Made by a program: the position numbers and the translations under genes. From Haliea sp963974125 (GTDB lineage: Bacteria; Pseudomonadota; Gammaproteobacteria; Pseudomonadales; Halieaceae), in contig CAXBCH010000019.1 of assembly GCA_963974125.1 (NCBI GenBank), positions 22,469 to 86,468 on the forward strand: a DNA stretch of 64,000 nucleotides. Direction: 5' to 3'. Shown here one piece after another: positions 43,937-53,252 of the stretch; the first letter of the stretch is position 1, and each line of letters opens with the position of its first letter. The notes under the pieces are model-generated. The model made no database searches. It saw only the letters and a list, made by a program, of their open reading frames with translations, and was not told where the DNA came from.

Positions 43937-44602
43937 CTAGTCTCCTTCAACCAGGGCACCGGCATCGAGCCGGAAGCGGTGCTGGCAGCGAGCCGCCAGG
44001 GCGTGATCGTGCGTGACCAGCACCAGGGTCGTGCCCTGCTCCCGGTTGAGTTCGAACAACAGGTCGACGATATGGCTGCCGGTCGTGGTATCCAGATTAC
44101 CTGTCGGCTCGTCGGCAAAGAGGATGGCCGGGCTGTTGGCAAAGGCGCGGGCAATGGCGACCCGCTGCTGTTCGCCGCCGGACATCTGCCGCGGGTAGTG
44201 GTGTATCCGCGGACCCAGCCCGACCCGCTCCAGGAAATGCCGGGCCTGCTTGCGGGCGTCCGCCTGCCCCTGCAGTTCCAGCGGCAGCATCACATTCTCC
44301 AGCGCGGTCAGGGCCGGCAGCAACTGGAAGGACTGGAACACAAAGCCCACTTCCCGGCCACGAAACAGTGCGCGCTGATCCTCATCGAGGGCGCTGATAT
44401 TGGTGTCATTGATCACCACACGGCCACCACTGGCCTCGTCCAGCCCCGCCAGCAGGCCCAGCAGGGTGGATTTGCCCGAACCCGAGGCGCCGATGATCGC
44501 CACCGACTCCCCCGACTTGATTTCCAGTGTGATCCCTTTCAGTATCTCCAGCTCGCCCCCGGCCATGGGGACACGTTTCTGGAGATTTTCAGCCTTGATC
44601 AT
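43937..44602 (-). CDS. ybbA: ABC transporter ATP-binding protein YbbA
   Basis: A 221-residue ATPase of the MacB/LolD type. Walker A GASGSGKSTLLGLLAGLD, signature QMSGGEQQRVAIARAF and Walker B ILFADEPTGNLD are present. It pairs with YbbP just downstream. Its ATG and the ATG of tesA on the other strand share the same CATG palindrome. An AAGGA ribosome site 8 bp upstream lies inside tesA. Confidence 0.94.
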   Translation of the reverse strand: MIKAENLQKRVPMAGGELEILKGITLEIKSGESVAIIGASGSGKSTLLGLLAGLDEASGGRVVINDTNISALDEDQRALFRGREVGFVFQSFQLLPALTALENVMLPLELQGQADARKQARHFLERVGLGPRIHHYPRQMSGGEQQRVAIARAFANSPAILFADEPTGNLDTTTGSHIVDLLFELNREQGTTLVLVTHDHALAARCQHRFRLDAGALVEGD

Positions 44603-45233
44603 GCAGCGATTCCTTTTCGCACTGTTACGCAGCTCGCTCGTTATCGGATTGTGCGGCCTGCTGGCGCTGCCAGCGGCAGCCGGACAATCGCGAACCCTGC
44701 TGGTGCTCGGGGATAGTATCAGCGCAGCCTATGGCATGTCTCTGGAACAGGGCTGGGTCGCACTGCTGGAAGAACACCTGCAGGACAGCCATCCCCATTA
44801 CCGGGTGGTCAATGCCAGCATCAGCGGCGAGACCACCGGCGGTGGTCTGCGCCGCCTGCCCGACCTGCTGGCGCGCTACGAGCCCGCGATTGTGCTGCTC
44901 GAACTCGGCGGCAATGACGGCCTGCGCGGCTACCCGCCGGCCAATATCCGCGACAATCTTGCCAGCATGACCCGGCTGGCCCAGGACGCCGGCGCCGAGG
45001 TGCTGCTGCTGGCGATGGAAATCCCGCCGAACTACGGCGCCCGCTACACCGCGGCATTTCGCGACAGCTTTACCGCTGTGGCGGAGGAAACCGGGGCCCG
45101 GGCACTGCCTTTCATCCTCGACGGTATCGCCACCGACGCCAGCCTGATGCAGGATGACGGTATCCACCCCACCGTCGAGGCGCAGCCCCTGCTCCTCGAC
45201 AGGCTGCTGCCCAGCCTGCTGGAGCTGCTGTGA
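44601..45233 (+). CDS. tesA: Acyl-CoA thioesterase I / arylesterase (SGNH hydrolase, TesA family)
   Basis: Periplasmic multifunctional esterase, 210 residues from the ATG at 44601 with a signal peptide (cleavage near LPAAAG). SGNH blocks: GDSISAAYGM with the nucleophile serine, NASISGETTGGGLRRLPDLL, ELGGNDGLRG, and DDGIHPTVEAQPLL with Asp and His. A TTG at 44595 is an alternative start, giving GGAG a 10-bp spacing against 16 bp for the ATG. The tesA/ybbA/ybbP arrangement is conserved in gammaproteobacteria. Confidence 0.94.
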   Translation: MQRFLFALLRSSLVIGLCGLLALPAAAGQSRTLLVLGDSISAAYGMSLEQGWVALLEEHLQDSHPHYRVVNASISGETTGGGLRRLPDLLARYEPAIVLLELGGNDGLRGYPPANIRDNLASMTRLAQDAGAEVLLLAMEIPPNYGARYTAAFRDSFTAVAEETGARALPFILDGIATDASLMQDDGIHPTVEAQPLLLDRLLPSLLELL

Positions 45234-46534
45234 GCGCCCGCAAGCCCGGCTGGGCCCAGCTGCAGGCGGGTGATGCGGCCAGCATCTGGCACCCCTACGC
45301 GTCGGCAACGGACACGCCCGAGGTCTACCCGGTCGCCAGCGCCGAGGGCGTGCGCCTGACCCTGGCTGACGGCCGCGAGCTGATCGACGGCATGGCCTCC
45401 TGGTGGTGCGCCATCCACGGCTACAATCACCCGGTCCTGAACCGGGCCGTGCACAAGCAGTTGCAGGCCATGTCCCACGTCATGTTCGGCGGTCTCACCC
45501 ACGCGCCGGCGGTGCGCCTGGCACAGCTCCTGACCGAGATCACGCCGCCCAGCCTGGAGCGGGTGTTCTTCAGCGACTCGGGGTCGGTGGCCGTGGAAGT
45601 GGCGATGAAAATGGCCATCCAGTACTGGTATTCCGTGGGCCAGCCGGGCAAGCAAAAACTGGTGGCCCTGCGCAACGGCTACCACGGTGACACCTTCGGA
45701 GCCATGTCCCTGTGCGATCCCGTCACCGGCATGCACCACCTGTTCGGCGACGCTCTGGCCAGGCAATATTTTGCACCGGCACCGGATGTGCCCTTCGGCC
45801 AGCCCTGCGACGAGCAGTCACTGGCCGCCATGGAGGACCTGCTGGCCAGTCACCACCAGGAGCTGGCGGCGGTGATCGTGGAGCCGGTGGTGCAGGGTGC
45901 CGGCGGCATGCGTTTCTACTCGGCGGACTACCTGGTGCAGTTGCGCGGCCTCTGCGATGCCTTCGATGTGCTGCTGATCTTCGACGAAATCGCCACCGGC
46001 TTCGGCCGCACCGGCAAACTGTTTGCACTGGAGCACGCCGGGGTGGAACCGGACATTCTCTGCCTGGGCAAGGCCCTGACCGGCGGCTACATGACATTGG
46101 CGGCCACGCTCTGCAACCGCCGGATCAGCCACGGCATCAGCGAGGGCGAAGCCGGCGCCTTCATGCACGGCCCCACTTTCATGGGCAATCCGCTGGCCTG
46201 CGCCACCGCGGTCGCCAGTATCGAGCTGTTGCTGTCCCAGCCCTGGCAGCGCTGCGTACAGCGCATCAACCGCGGCCTCGAAGCCGGCCTGGCTCCGGCC
46301 CGGGAGCTACCGGGCGTGGCGGACGTGCGCACCCTGGGCGCCATCGGCGTGATCGAGCTGACAGAGCCCGTGGACATGCAGCAGATACAGCCGCTGTTCG
46401 TGGAGCGCGGGGTCTGGGTGCGCCCCTTCGGCAAGCTGGTGTACTGCATGCCGCCCTTCATCATGAAGGATGCCGACCTCGAATTGCTGACCACAGCCAT
46501 GGTCGCTACGGTTGCCGCTGCCGGGGGAGACTGA
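45230..46534 (+). CDS. bioA: Adenosylmethionine-8-amino-7-oxononanoate aminotransferase
   Basis: Pyridoxal-phosphate enzyme of biotin synthesis that makes 7,8-diaminopelargonate using S-adenosylmethionine as amino donor. The 434 residues start at a GTG overlapping the tesA stop by 4 bp. Signatures are IWHPYASATDTPEV, DGMASWWCAIHGYNHPVLN, LRNGYHGDTFGAMSLCD, the cofactor-binding IFDEIATGFGRTG and the lysine in CLGKALTGGYM (about 284). No other bio genes are adjacent. Confidence 0.95.
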   Translation: MSARKPGWAQLQAGDAASIWHPYASATDTPEVYPVASAEGVRLTLADGRELIDGMASWWCAIHGYNHPVLNRAVHKQLQAMSHVMFGGLTHAPAVRLAQLLTEITPPSLERVFFSDSGSVAVEVAMKMAIQYWYSVGQPGKQKLVALRNGYHGDTFGAMSLCDPVTGMHHLFGDALARQYFAPAPDVPFGQPCDEQSLAAMEDLLASHHQELAAVIVEPVVQGAGGMRFYSADYLVQLRGLCDAFDVLLIFDEIATGFGRTGKLFALEHAGVEPDILCLGKALTGGYMTLAATLCNRRISHGISEGEAGAFMHGPTFMGNPLACATAVASIELLLSQPWQRCVQRINRGLEAGLAPARELPGVADVRTLGAIGVIELTEPVDMQQIQPLFVERGVWVRPFGKLVYCMPPFIMKDADLELLTTAMVATVAAAGGD

Positions 46535-46601
46535 CCCGCGCAGCAGACCGGTGGGGAATCGCGTATAATGGCGCCCACATTCCCGTCCCGCAGCCATCGC
46601 A

Positions 46602-48743
46602 ATGTCCAGCTCCGTCCAGAACCAGCCACTCTTCTCCTACCGCAAGTACTGGGCGGAATGCTTTGGTCCGGCACCCGAGCTGCCCATGTCGCGCGCGGAA
46701 ATGGATGCCCTGGGCTGGGACAGCTGCGACATCATCATCGTCACCGGCGATGCCTACGTGGACCATCCCAGCTTCGGCATGGCAGTGATCGGCAGGACCC
46801 TCGAGGCACAGGGCTTCCGGGTGGGCATCATCGCCCAGCCCGACTGGACCAGCGCCGACGCCTTCAAGGTACTGGGCAAGCCCAACCTGTTCTTCGGCGT
46901 CGCCGCCGGCAACATGGACTCCATGATCAACCGCTACACGGCGGACAAGAAGCGCCGCAACGACGATGCCTACACCCCCGGCAATGTCGGCGGCAAGCGC
47001 CCGGACCGGGCGGTGATCGTCTACAGCCAGCGGGTGCGGGAGGCGTACCGGGATGTGCCGCTGATCATCGGCAGCATCGAGGCCAGCCTGCGCCGCATCG
47101 CCCACTATGACTACTGGAGCGACAAGGTGCGCCGCTCCATCCTGCTGGATGCCCGCGCCGACCTGCTGCTGTACGGCAACGCCGAACGTGCCCTGGTCGC
47201 TGTGGCCCACCGCCTCGCTGCCGGGGAACCGGTAAAGCAGATCCGCGACCTGCGCGGCACCGCCTATGTCTGCAAGCGGCTGCCGGAACACTACCGGGTC
47301 ATCGATTCCAGCCACCTGGACGTCATCGGCCCGGTGGAAGCACCGATCAACCCCTACGTCGACACCCGCACCGAGGCCTGCGCCGGCAGCAGTGAAGAGG
47401 GGGCCGCCGAGGCCGAAGTGACCAGCGTGCGCTTGCTGGATCGGCCCGCGGAAGATGGCCCCGCGGTCATCCGTCTGCCCGCCTACGAGCAGGTACGGGA
47501 GGACCCGGCCCTGTACGCCCACGCCTCGCGCATCCTGCACAAGGAAACCAACCCGCACAACGCGCGGCCGCTGGTACAGGCCCATGGCGACCGGGACGTG
47601 TGGCTGAACCCGCCGCCCATTCCGCTGGAAACCGATGAACTGGACATGGTATTCGAGCTGCCCTACACCCGCCTGCCCCACTCCAGCTACGGCGATGCCG
47701 GGATTCCCGCCTATGAGATGATCCGCCACTCGGTCAACATCATGCGCGGCTGCTTTGGCGGCTGCACCTTCTGCTCGATTACCGAGCACGAAGGCCGCAT
47801 CATCCAGAACCGCTCCGAGGACTCCATCATTCGCGAGGTGGAGCGCATCCGCGACACCTCCCCCGCCTTTACCGGCGTGATCTCGGACCTGGGTGGCCCC
47901 ACCGCCAACATGTGGCGGGTTGCGTGCAAGAGCAGGACCATTGAAGCGGCCTGCCGCAAGCTCAGCTGCGTCTACCCTGGCATATGCAAAAACTTGAATA
48001 CTGACCAGACGCCGCTGATCAGCCTGTACCGCCGCGCCCGCGAGGTAAACGGGGTCAAGAAGGTGCTGATCGCCTCCGGCCTGCGCTACGACCTGGCGGT
48101 GGAAACCCCGGAATACGTGGAGGAACTGGTCAAGCACCACGTCGGCGGCTACCTCAAGATCGCCCCCGAACATACCGAGGACGGCCCGCTGTCGAAGATG
48201 ATGAAACCGGGCATGGGCAGCTACGACCGCTTCAAGGCCATGTTCGAGAAGTACTCGAAGGAGGCCGGGAAAAAACAGTACCTGATACCCTACTTCATCG
48301 CCGCCCACCCCGGCACCCGCGATGAGGACATGATGAACCTGGCGCTGTGGCTGAAACGCAACAAGTTCCGCGCCGACCAGGTGCAGACCTTCTACCCCTC
48401 CCCCATGGCCACCGCGACCGCGATGTATCACAGCGGCAAGAACCCGCTCAAGCGAGTGACCCGGGGCAGCGAAACCATGCCCACCGTGCACAAGCTGTCC
48501 CAGCGTCGACTGCACAAGGCCTTTCTGCGCTATCACGACCCGGACAACTGGCCGGAGCTGCGCACCGCGTTGAAGAAGATGGGCCGCGCAGACCTGATCG
48601 GCAACGGCAAGATGCACCTGGTGCCGCCGCGGCAACCCGCCAAGCGCCACCAGCGGGTGCCGCCGGGCACCGGCACCTTTGCGACCCAGCACAACGGCCT
48701 GCCGCGCAACCCCGCGGCGCGCAAGTCCCGGGCGCGCCGCTAG
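46602..48743 (+). CDS. ygiQ: YgiQ family radical SAM protein
   Basis: A 713-residue radical SAM enzyme of the YgiQ/UPF0313 family with unknown reaction. The N-terminal domain starts RKYWAECFGPAPELPMSRAE, and the radical SAM cluster CxxxCxxC is in RGCFGGCTFCSITEHEGR (near residue 385). The C-terminal extension is basic (RQPAKRHQRVPPGTG, RKSRARR). The gene stands alone between bioA and cfa, and its function is not known from family studies I can recall. Confidence 0.93.
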   Translation: MSSSVQNQPLFSYRKYWAECFGPAPELPMSRAEMDALGWDSCDIIIVTGDAYVDHPSFGMAVIGRTLEAQGFRVGIIAQPDWTSADAFKVLGKPNLFFGVAAGNMDSMINRYTADKKRRNDDAYTPGNVGGKRPDRAVIVYSQRVREAYRDVPLIIGSIEASLRRIAHYDYWSDKVRRSILLDARADLLLYGNAERALVAVAHRLAAGEPVKQIRDLRGTAYVCKRLPEHYRVIDSSHLDVIGPVEAPINPYVDTRTEACAGSSEEGAAEAEVTSVRLLDRPAEDGPAVIRLPAYEQVREDPALYAHASRILHKETNPHNARPLVQAHGDRDVWLNPPPIPLETDELDMVFELPYTRLPHSSYGDAGIPAYEMIRHSVNIMRGCFGGCTFCSITEHEGRIIQNRSEDSIIREVERIRDTSPAFTGVISDLGGPTANMWRVACKSRTIEAACRKLSCVYPGICKNLNTDQTPLISLYRRAREVNGVKKVLIASGLRYDLAVETPEYVEELVKHHVGGYLKIAPEHTEDGPLSKMMKPGMGSYDRFKAMFEKYSKEAGKKQYLIPYFIAAHPGTRDEDMMNLALWLKRNKFRADQVQTFYPSPMATATAMYHSGKNPLKRVTRGSETMPTVHKLSQRRLHKAFLRYHDPDNWPELRTALKKMGRADLIGNGKMHLVPPRQPAKRHQRVPPGTGTFATQHNGLPRNPAARKSRARR

Positions 48744-48791
48744 CCATTCGCACCTGGCTGCGCGGTGGCATGCCTGTCGCATCCGCATTGT

Positions 48792-48798
48792 CTATACT
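48792..48798 (+). promoter_or_regulatory. Possible RpoS-type -10 box for cfa
   Basis: CTATACT preceded by TGT matches the extended -10 consensus favoured by the stationary-phase sigma factor, and no good -35 is seen upstream. It lies 60 bp before the GTG of cfa, a gene that is sigmaS-controlled in E. coli. Assignment by resemblance only. Confidence 0.45.
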
Positions 48799-48857
48799 GT
48801 CACCGTTCCAGTTTGCACCAGCAGCGTGGCAGCAATGCCGTGCAGGAGGGTACGACA

Positions 48858-50021
48858 GTGAATCAGATGGCGACCGCTACCACCCGTGAAGCACCCGGTG
48901 CAGCGCAGGTTCAGGCCCTGCTGGCCGGGGCCGGCATCCGGGTCAACGGCACCGCCCCCCACGATATCCGTATTCACGATCCCGCCGTCTACCAGCGCCT
49001 GCTCTCGGACTGGTCGCTGGGGCTGGGCGAAGCCTACATGGACGCGCAGTGGGACTGCCCGCGCCCGGACGAATTCTGCCACCGCCTGCTGCGGGCGGAT
49101 TTCGAACGTCAGGTGCGGGGGCGCGCCCGCTGGGCCCTGGCGCTGGCCATCCTCAGGGCCCGGCTGGTGAACCTGCAGGCACCGCAGCGCGCCTTCCAGG
49201 TCGCGGAGCAACACTATGACATCGGCAACGACGTGTTTACCGCCATGCTGGATTCACAGATGACCTACTCCTGCGGCTACTGGGAGCACGCCAGTGACCT
49301 GGAGCAGGCCCAGGCCCACAAGCTCGACATGATCTGCCGCAAGCTGGAACTGGCGCCGGGCGAGCGCCTGCTGGATGTCGGCTGCGGCTGGGGCAGCCTG
49401 GCTGCCTGGGCCGCGCGCCACTACGGCGCCGAAGTTGTCGGCATCACCGTTTCCAGGGAACAGCAGGCGCTGGCGCAGACCCGCTGCCGGGACCTGCCGG
49501 TAGAGATCCGGCTGGCGGACTACCGCGAACTGCAGGGCAATTTCGACAAGATCGCCTCCGTGGGCATGTTCGAGCACGTGGGTCCGCGCAACTACCGCAC
49601 CTATTTCGAGACCCTGTCGCGGCTGCTTCGCGAAGGGGGCCTGGTGCTGCTGCATACCATCGGCAGCCATGTCACCACGGCGCGAACCGAGCCCTGGATC
49701 CAGAAATATATTTTTCCGAATGGCAAGCTGCCATCGGCCATGGAAATGACCGCGGCGCTTGAGGACCGGTTTTTGCTGGAAGACTGGCACAACTTCGGGC
49801 CGGACTACGACCGCACCCTGATGGCCTGGCTGCACAATTTCGATGCCGCCTGGCCCCGGCTTGGCTCCCATTACGACGAGCGCTTCCGGCGCATGTAGCG
49901 CTATTACCTCTGCGGTTGTGCCGGCTTTTTCCGCAGCCGCAAGGGGCAGCTGTGGCAGCTGGTATTGAGCAAGCGCGGGCGGGCAAAGCCCTACCGGTCC
50001 TGGCGCCCGAACTCCTCGTAA
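48858..50021 (+). pseudogene. cfa: Cyclopropane-fatty-acyl-phospholipid synthase with in-frame amber codon
   Basis: SAM-dependent enzyme that methylenates unsaturated phospholipid acyl chains. Translation from the GTG at 48858 (AGGAGG 8 bp upstream) gives LLDVGCGWGSLAAWAARHYG for SAM binding and SVGMFEHVGPRNYRTYFE, both normal. After RFRRM a TAG at 49896-49898 interrupts the frame. The next 40 codons continue the family C-terminus without a shift (RYYLCGCAGFFRSRKGQLWQ and on) to a TAA at 50019-50021. The interrupted codon is probably a former Trp (TGG to TAG). The protein ends at residue 346 unless the stop is read through. Activity of the truncated form is uncertain; the missing tail contains conserved residues. 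Confidence 0.85.
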
Positions 50022-50767
50022 ACTCGCCAGGTGGCATGGCCCAGCAGGGGAAAGATGACCACCAGCCCCAGCAGCCAGGTGGCGAAGCCGACGATCACCA
50101 GTGCGCACACCAGCAGCGCCCAGACCAGCATCACCAGCGGCTGCTGCCGAACCGCAGCGGCGCTGGAGCGCATCGCCGAGACAGCACTGGCCTCGCGATC
50201 AATAATCTTGGGCACACTGATGACCGTCAGCAGAAAAGCCAGCACTGACAGAACCAGGGCACTGGTCCCGTAGACCGCCAATTGCGGGGGAGTCAGCTGC
50301 CTCCAGACATCGCCCCACACGGTGCTCTCCAGAGGCGGCGCAATACTGCCATGCATCCAGTACAGGACGCCCAGCGAGATGGCAAACCAGGCCGCGGCCA
50401 CAACCAGCAGAATCAGGGACAGCCGCAGCAGCGGCTGGCGGCAGCGCACCAATACCCGCAGTGAGGTGTCGAAATTGACAAGCTCCCCGCGGGATCGCCT
50501 GCGCGACAGTTCACAGAGACCGGCGGTAAACACCGGGCCTATGAGCAAGAACCCCAAGACCGCAGACGCGATGAAAAGCGGATGGCGCTGGTAGGCCAAT
50601 ACCAGCGCACCCAACACGGCGACCAGCACGCCATAGGCCATACTTGCCAGGGGGTGGGCCAGCAAATCCCTGCCGGCATCGGCCAGCCAGCCAAAGGGGC
50701 GAAACAGGGGAATGCGGCGATTGACCTGCAGAGACTGGGGGTCCCGATAGTGTGTCGTGGTTGCCAT
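49991..50767 (-). CDS. DUF2189 family membrane protein
   Basis: A 258-residue integral membrane protein with about six hydrophobic segments. The start ATG at 50767 has an AAGGAGG site 7 bp upstream; the longer frame is discarded. Features are VNRRIPLFRPFGWLADAGRDLLAHPLASM, GPVFTAGLCELSRRRSRGE and a C-terminal GHATWRVYEEFG, all typical of the DUF2189 family annotated as putative cytochrome c oxidase-related integral membrane proteins. Its function is unknown. It is convergent with cfa and overlaps the readthrough tail of cfa by 31 bp. Confidence 0.85.
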   Translation of the reverse strand: MATTTHYRDPQSLQVNRRIPLFRPFGWLADAGRDLLAHPLASMAYGVLVAVLGALVLAYQRHPLFIASAVLGFLLIGPVFTAGLCELSRRRSRGELVNFDTSLRVLVRCRQPLLRLSLILLVVAAAWFAISLGVLYWMHGSIAPPLESTVWGDVWRQLTPPQLAVYGTSALVLSVLAFLLTVISVPKIIDREASAVSAMRSSAAAVRQQPLVMLVWALLVCALVIVGFATWLLGLVVIFPLLGHATWRVYEEFGRQDR

Positions 50768-50961
50768 CACGTTCCTCCTTGCGGCTTTTTTCGCATCTGG
50801 AGATAACCATTGATGACCACGAACCAGCGGGAACAGCCCCGAAAGTGGTACCATCCTCCCAGGGTTCGGTGGCCATCGCTGCCCTGAGCTGTCTTCCTGC
50901 TGTGACATCAAGTCAAGACCAAAGTTGCCGATTCGTCAAACCACGGCCCAAGGACAAACAC

Positions 50962-52341
50962 GTGACCACTGCTTTCGACTCGCTCGGCCTTAACGCCGAC
51001 CTGCTGGCCAACCTCGCCACGCTGGACTACCACAACATGACCCCGATCCAGGCCCGCAGCCTGCCGCCGATCCTGGCCGGGCGCGATGTGATCGGCCAGG
51101 GCAAGACCGGCTCCGGCAAGACTGCCGCCTTCGGCCTGGGGTTGTTGCAGAAGCTCGACGTCAAACGCTTCGCGATCCAGGCACTGGTGCTGTGCCCGAC
51201 CCGGGAACTGGCAGACCAGGTAGCGAAGGAGATACGCCGCCTCGGGCGCGGCATCCACAACATCAAGGTGCTGACGCTGTGCGGCGGTATGCCCCTGGGG
51301 CCTCAGATCGGTTCCCTCGAACACGGTGCGCACATCGTCGTCGGTACCCCCGGGCGCATTGAGGAACATCTGGGCAAGGGCAGTTTGCAACTGGAACACC
51401 TCACCACCCTGGTGCTGGACGAGGCCGACCGCATGCTGGACATGGGCTTCCAGCCCTCACTGGACGCCATTCTCGAGTATCTGCCCGCCCAACGACAGAC
51501 CCTGCTGTTCAGCGCCACCTTCCCGCCCGGCATTGAAGCGATCGCGCAGCGGGTCATGCAGGCGCCGGAGCGGATACAGGTCGAGTCCACCCACGACAGC
51601 AGCACCATCACGCAGGTGTTTCACCAGGTGGAAGACAGCGAGCGCAGCACCGCCCTGCGCCTGCTGCTGTTGCAGCAGCGGCCGGATTCCGCCGTGGTGT
51701 TCTGCAACACCAAAGTGGATTGTGCCGAGGTGGCGAGCGACCTGGCCCGCCACGGCTTCAGCGTGCAGCCCCTGCACGGCGATCTGGAGCAGCGGGACCG
51801 CGACCGCACCCTGGTACAGTTCGCCAACAAGAGCATCTCCGTACTGGTCGCCACCGACGTCGCCGCCCGGGGCCTGGACATCGACGCCCTGGATGCGGTG
51901 ATCAACTACCACATCCCCCGCGACCTCGACGTCTACGTGCACCGTATCGGCCGCACCGGCCGCGCCGGCAGCAGCGGCCTGGCCTGCACCCTGTTCAGTG
52001 ACAAGGAACGGCACAAGCTGGCGCAACTGGAGGCCATGCTGGAGCAGCCGATCACACCCGCAACTCTGCCCCCGCACAGTCTGTTGAAAACTCCCGGCTA
52101 TAAACCGCCCATGGTCAGCCTGGAAATCGGCGCCGGCAAGAAACAGAAACTTCGCCCAGGCGACATCCTCGGCGCCCTCACCGGCGACAATGGCATCGAC
52201 GGCAAACAGGTCGGCAAGATCACCCTCCACGACAACTGGTCCTGCGTGGCAGTGCGGCGCAGCGTGGTGGACACGGCGCTGGAGAAGCTGGGCAGGGGCA
52301 AGATGAAGGGGCGGAGTTTTCGGGTGCGGGTGCTGGAGTAA
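50962..52341 (+). CDS. dbpA: ATP-dependent RNA helicase DbpA
   Basis: DEAD-box helicase acting on 23S rRNA helix 92 in large-subunit assembly. The 459 residues start at a GTG with AGGA 8 bp upstream. Motifs: Q motif MTPIQARSLP, GKTGSGKTAAFG, PTRELADQV, TPGRI, VLDEADRMLDMGF, SATFPP, and HRIGRTGRAG. The C-terminal RNA-binding domain (about 385-459, KLRPGDILGALTG and MKGRSFRVRVL) identifies DbpA. The 194-bp gap upstream holds the divergent DUF2189 promoter as well; nothing else is seen there. Confidence 0.95.
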   Translation: MTTAFDSLGLNADLLANLATLDYHNMTPIQARSLPPILAGRDVIGQGKTGSGKTAAFGLGLLQKLDVKRFAIQALVLCPTRELADQVAKEIRRLGRGIHNIKVLTLCGGMPLGPQIGSLEHGAHIVVGTPGRIEEHLGKGSLQLEHLTTLVLDEADRMLDMGFQPSLDAILEYLPAQRQTLLFSATFPPGIEAIAQRVMQAPERIQVESTHDSSTITQVFHQVEDSERSTALRLLLLQQRPDSAVVFCNTKVDCAEVASDLARHGFSVQPLHGDLEQRDRDRTLVQFANKSISVLVATDVAARGLDIDALDAVINYHIPRDLDVYVHRIGRTGRAGSSGLACTLFSDKERHKLAQLEAMLEQPITPATLPPHSLLKTPGYKPPMVSLEIGAGKKQKLRPGDILGALTGDNGIDGKQVGKITLHDNWSCVAVRRSVVDTALEKLGRGKMKGRSFRVRVLE

Positions 52342-52371
52342 GCAGGAACCGGTCCACCTTCACACTCGAGG

Positions 52372-52821
52372 TCAACCCTTCCTCTTGAGCAGAACCTTCC
52401 AGCGCCGCTGCCGGTGGCGATAGAACACCTGAGCGAAAGCCCAGATCAGCGGCGTGAGCCAGCTCGCCTTGATCTCGATTTCATCTGTATACGCCAGTTT
52501 GCCCGGCGCTACCTGTTGAAAATGAATCCTGTGGTTCCACACCCGCGCCAGGCTGCCGCGCTCCTCGCTCAAAATCGTATTCGTGCTCCTGTCGATTGTC
52601 ACCAGCCGGATGCTGTGCCGCCCCAGCGGGATGACATTCAGGAAGTACAGCTGCAGCGGATAGTCCCGCCCGACCTGCCACTCTTCCTCCAGGGCACCGG
52701 CCTCGACCGGCACGAAGGTCAGCAACGGGGCCGCTACAAACTGCAGCGAGCGCGGCTCGATAATCCGCTGCCAGAGCTCGGATTCGCTGCAGGGGAAGTG
52801 ACTGGAAATCCTGGCGATCAT
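52372..52821 (-). CDS. SRPBCC-like (START fold) protein
   Basis: A 149-residue soluble protein starting MIARISSHFPCSESELWQRI behind AAGGA. The pattern of an N-terminal strand, two helices, an antiparallel sheet (LQLYFLNVIPLGRHSIRLVTID, SEERGSLARVWNHRIHFQ) and a final long helix (TPLIWAFAQVFYRHRQRRWKVLLKRK) suggests the polyketide cyclase/SRPBCC fold that binds hydrophobic ligands. No specific ligand or partner can be named. It stands alone, convergent with dbpA. Confidence 0.65.
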   Translation of the reverse strand: MIARISSHFPCSESELWQRIIEPRSLQFVAAPLLTFVPVEAGALEEEWQVGRDYPLQLYFLNVIPLGRHSIRLVTIDRSTNTILSEERGSLARVWNHRIHFQQVAPGKLAYTDEIEIKASWLTPLIWAFAQVFYRHRQRRWKVLLKRKG

Positions 52822-52862
52822 GGTCTTCGGTCCTTGCAGGCTTGCGGCCTGCTGGAAGGTCG

Positions 52863-53252
52863 CTACATTAGCACCAGCTTTGGCTCCATCTGGGCCAGCA
52901 GGGTGAAATCCCGCTCATCCTGCAGCAGGGGTACACCGTGTTCCACTGCCAATTGGGCAATCAGGCAATCATGGGGGCTGCGTGGGGTGATCTCCGCCCA
53001 ACGGCAGCGCGCATACAGGCTGCCGGCATCCGCATATGTTCCCGCCGATGGCAAAAGCATGTGAATACCCTCGAAACAGGCGCGCAACTCGGCAAGCTCT
53101 GCCGCCCCGCGTGCTCCCTGCAACAACTCCTGTAGAACAACCGGCGCGAGCAATGTCTCCTCTTCGTCGATCAGGCTGTCGAGAATTTTTGTCTTGGGTC
53201 GCTGGCCCTGGCGCAGCCAGTCGATCCAGACCGAGGTATCAACCAGGATCAC
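52863..53252 (-). CDS. vapC: VapC-type PIN-domain toxin
   Basis: A ribonuclease toxin of a type II toxin-antitoxin pair, 129 residues from a GTG at 53252. The PIN acidic residues are Asp5 (LVDTSVWIDW), Glu42 (LQELLQG), Asp95 (SPHDCLIAQLA) and Asp115 (DERDFTLL). VapC enzymes cut tRNA or rRNA; the target here is unknown. The start lies inside vapB with a 14-bp overlap, typical of such pairs. Confidence 0.93.
   Translation of the reverse strand: MILVDTSVWIDWLRQGQRPKTKILDSLIDEEETLLAPVVLQELLQGARGAAELAELRACFEGIHMLLPSAGTYADAGSLYARCRWAEITPRSPHDCLIAQLAVEHGVPLLQDERDFTLLAQMEPKLVLM

Noticed and set aside
46506..48788. A 760-codon minus-strand frame
   Set aside because: It is antisense to ygiQ, whose radical SAM motif and start are clear.
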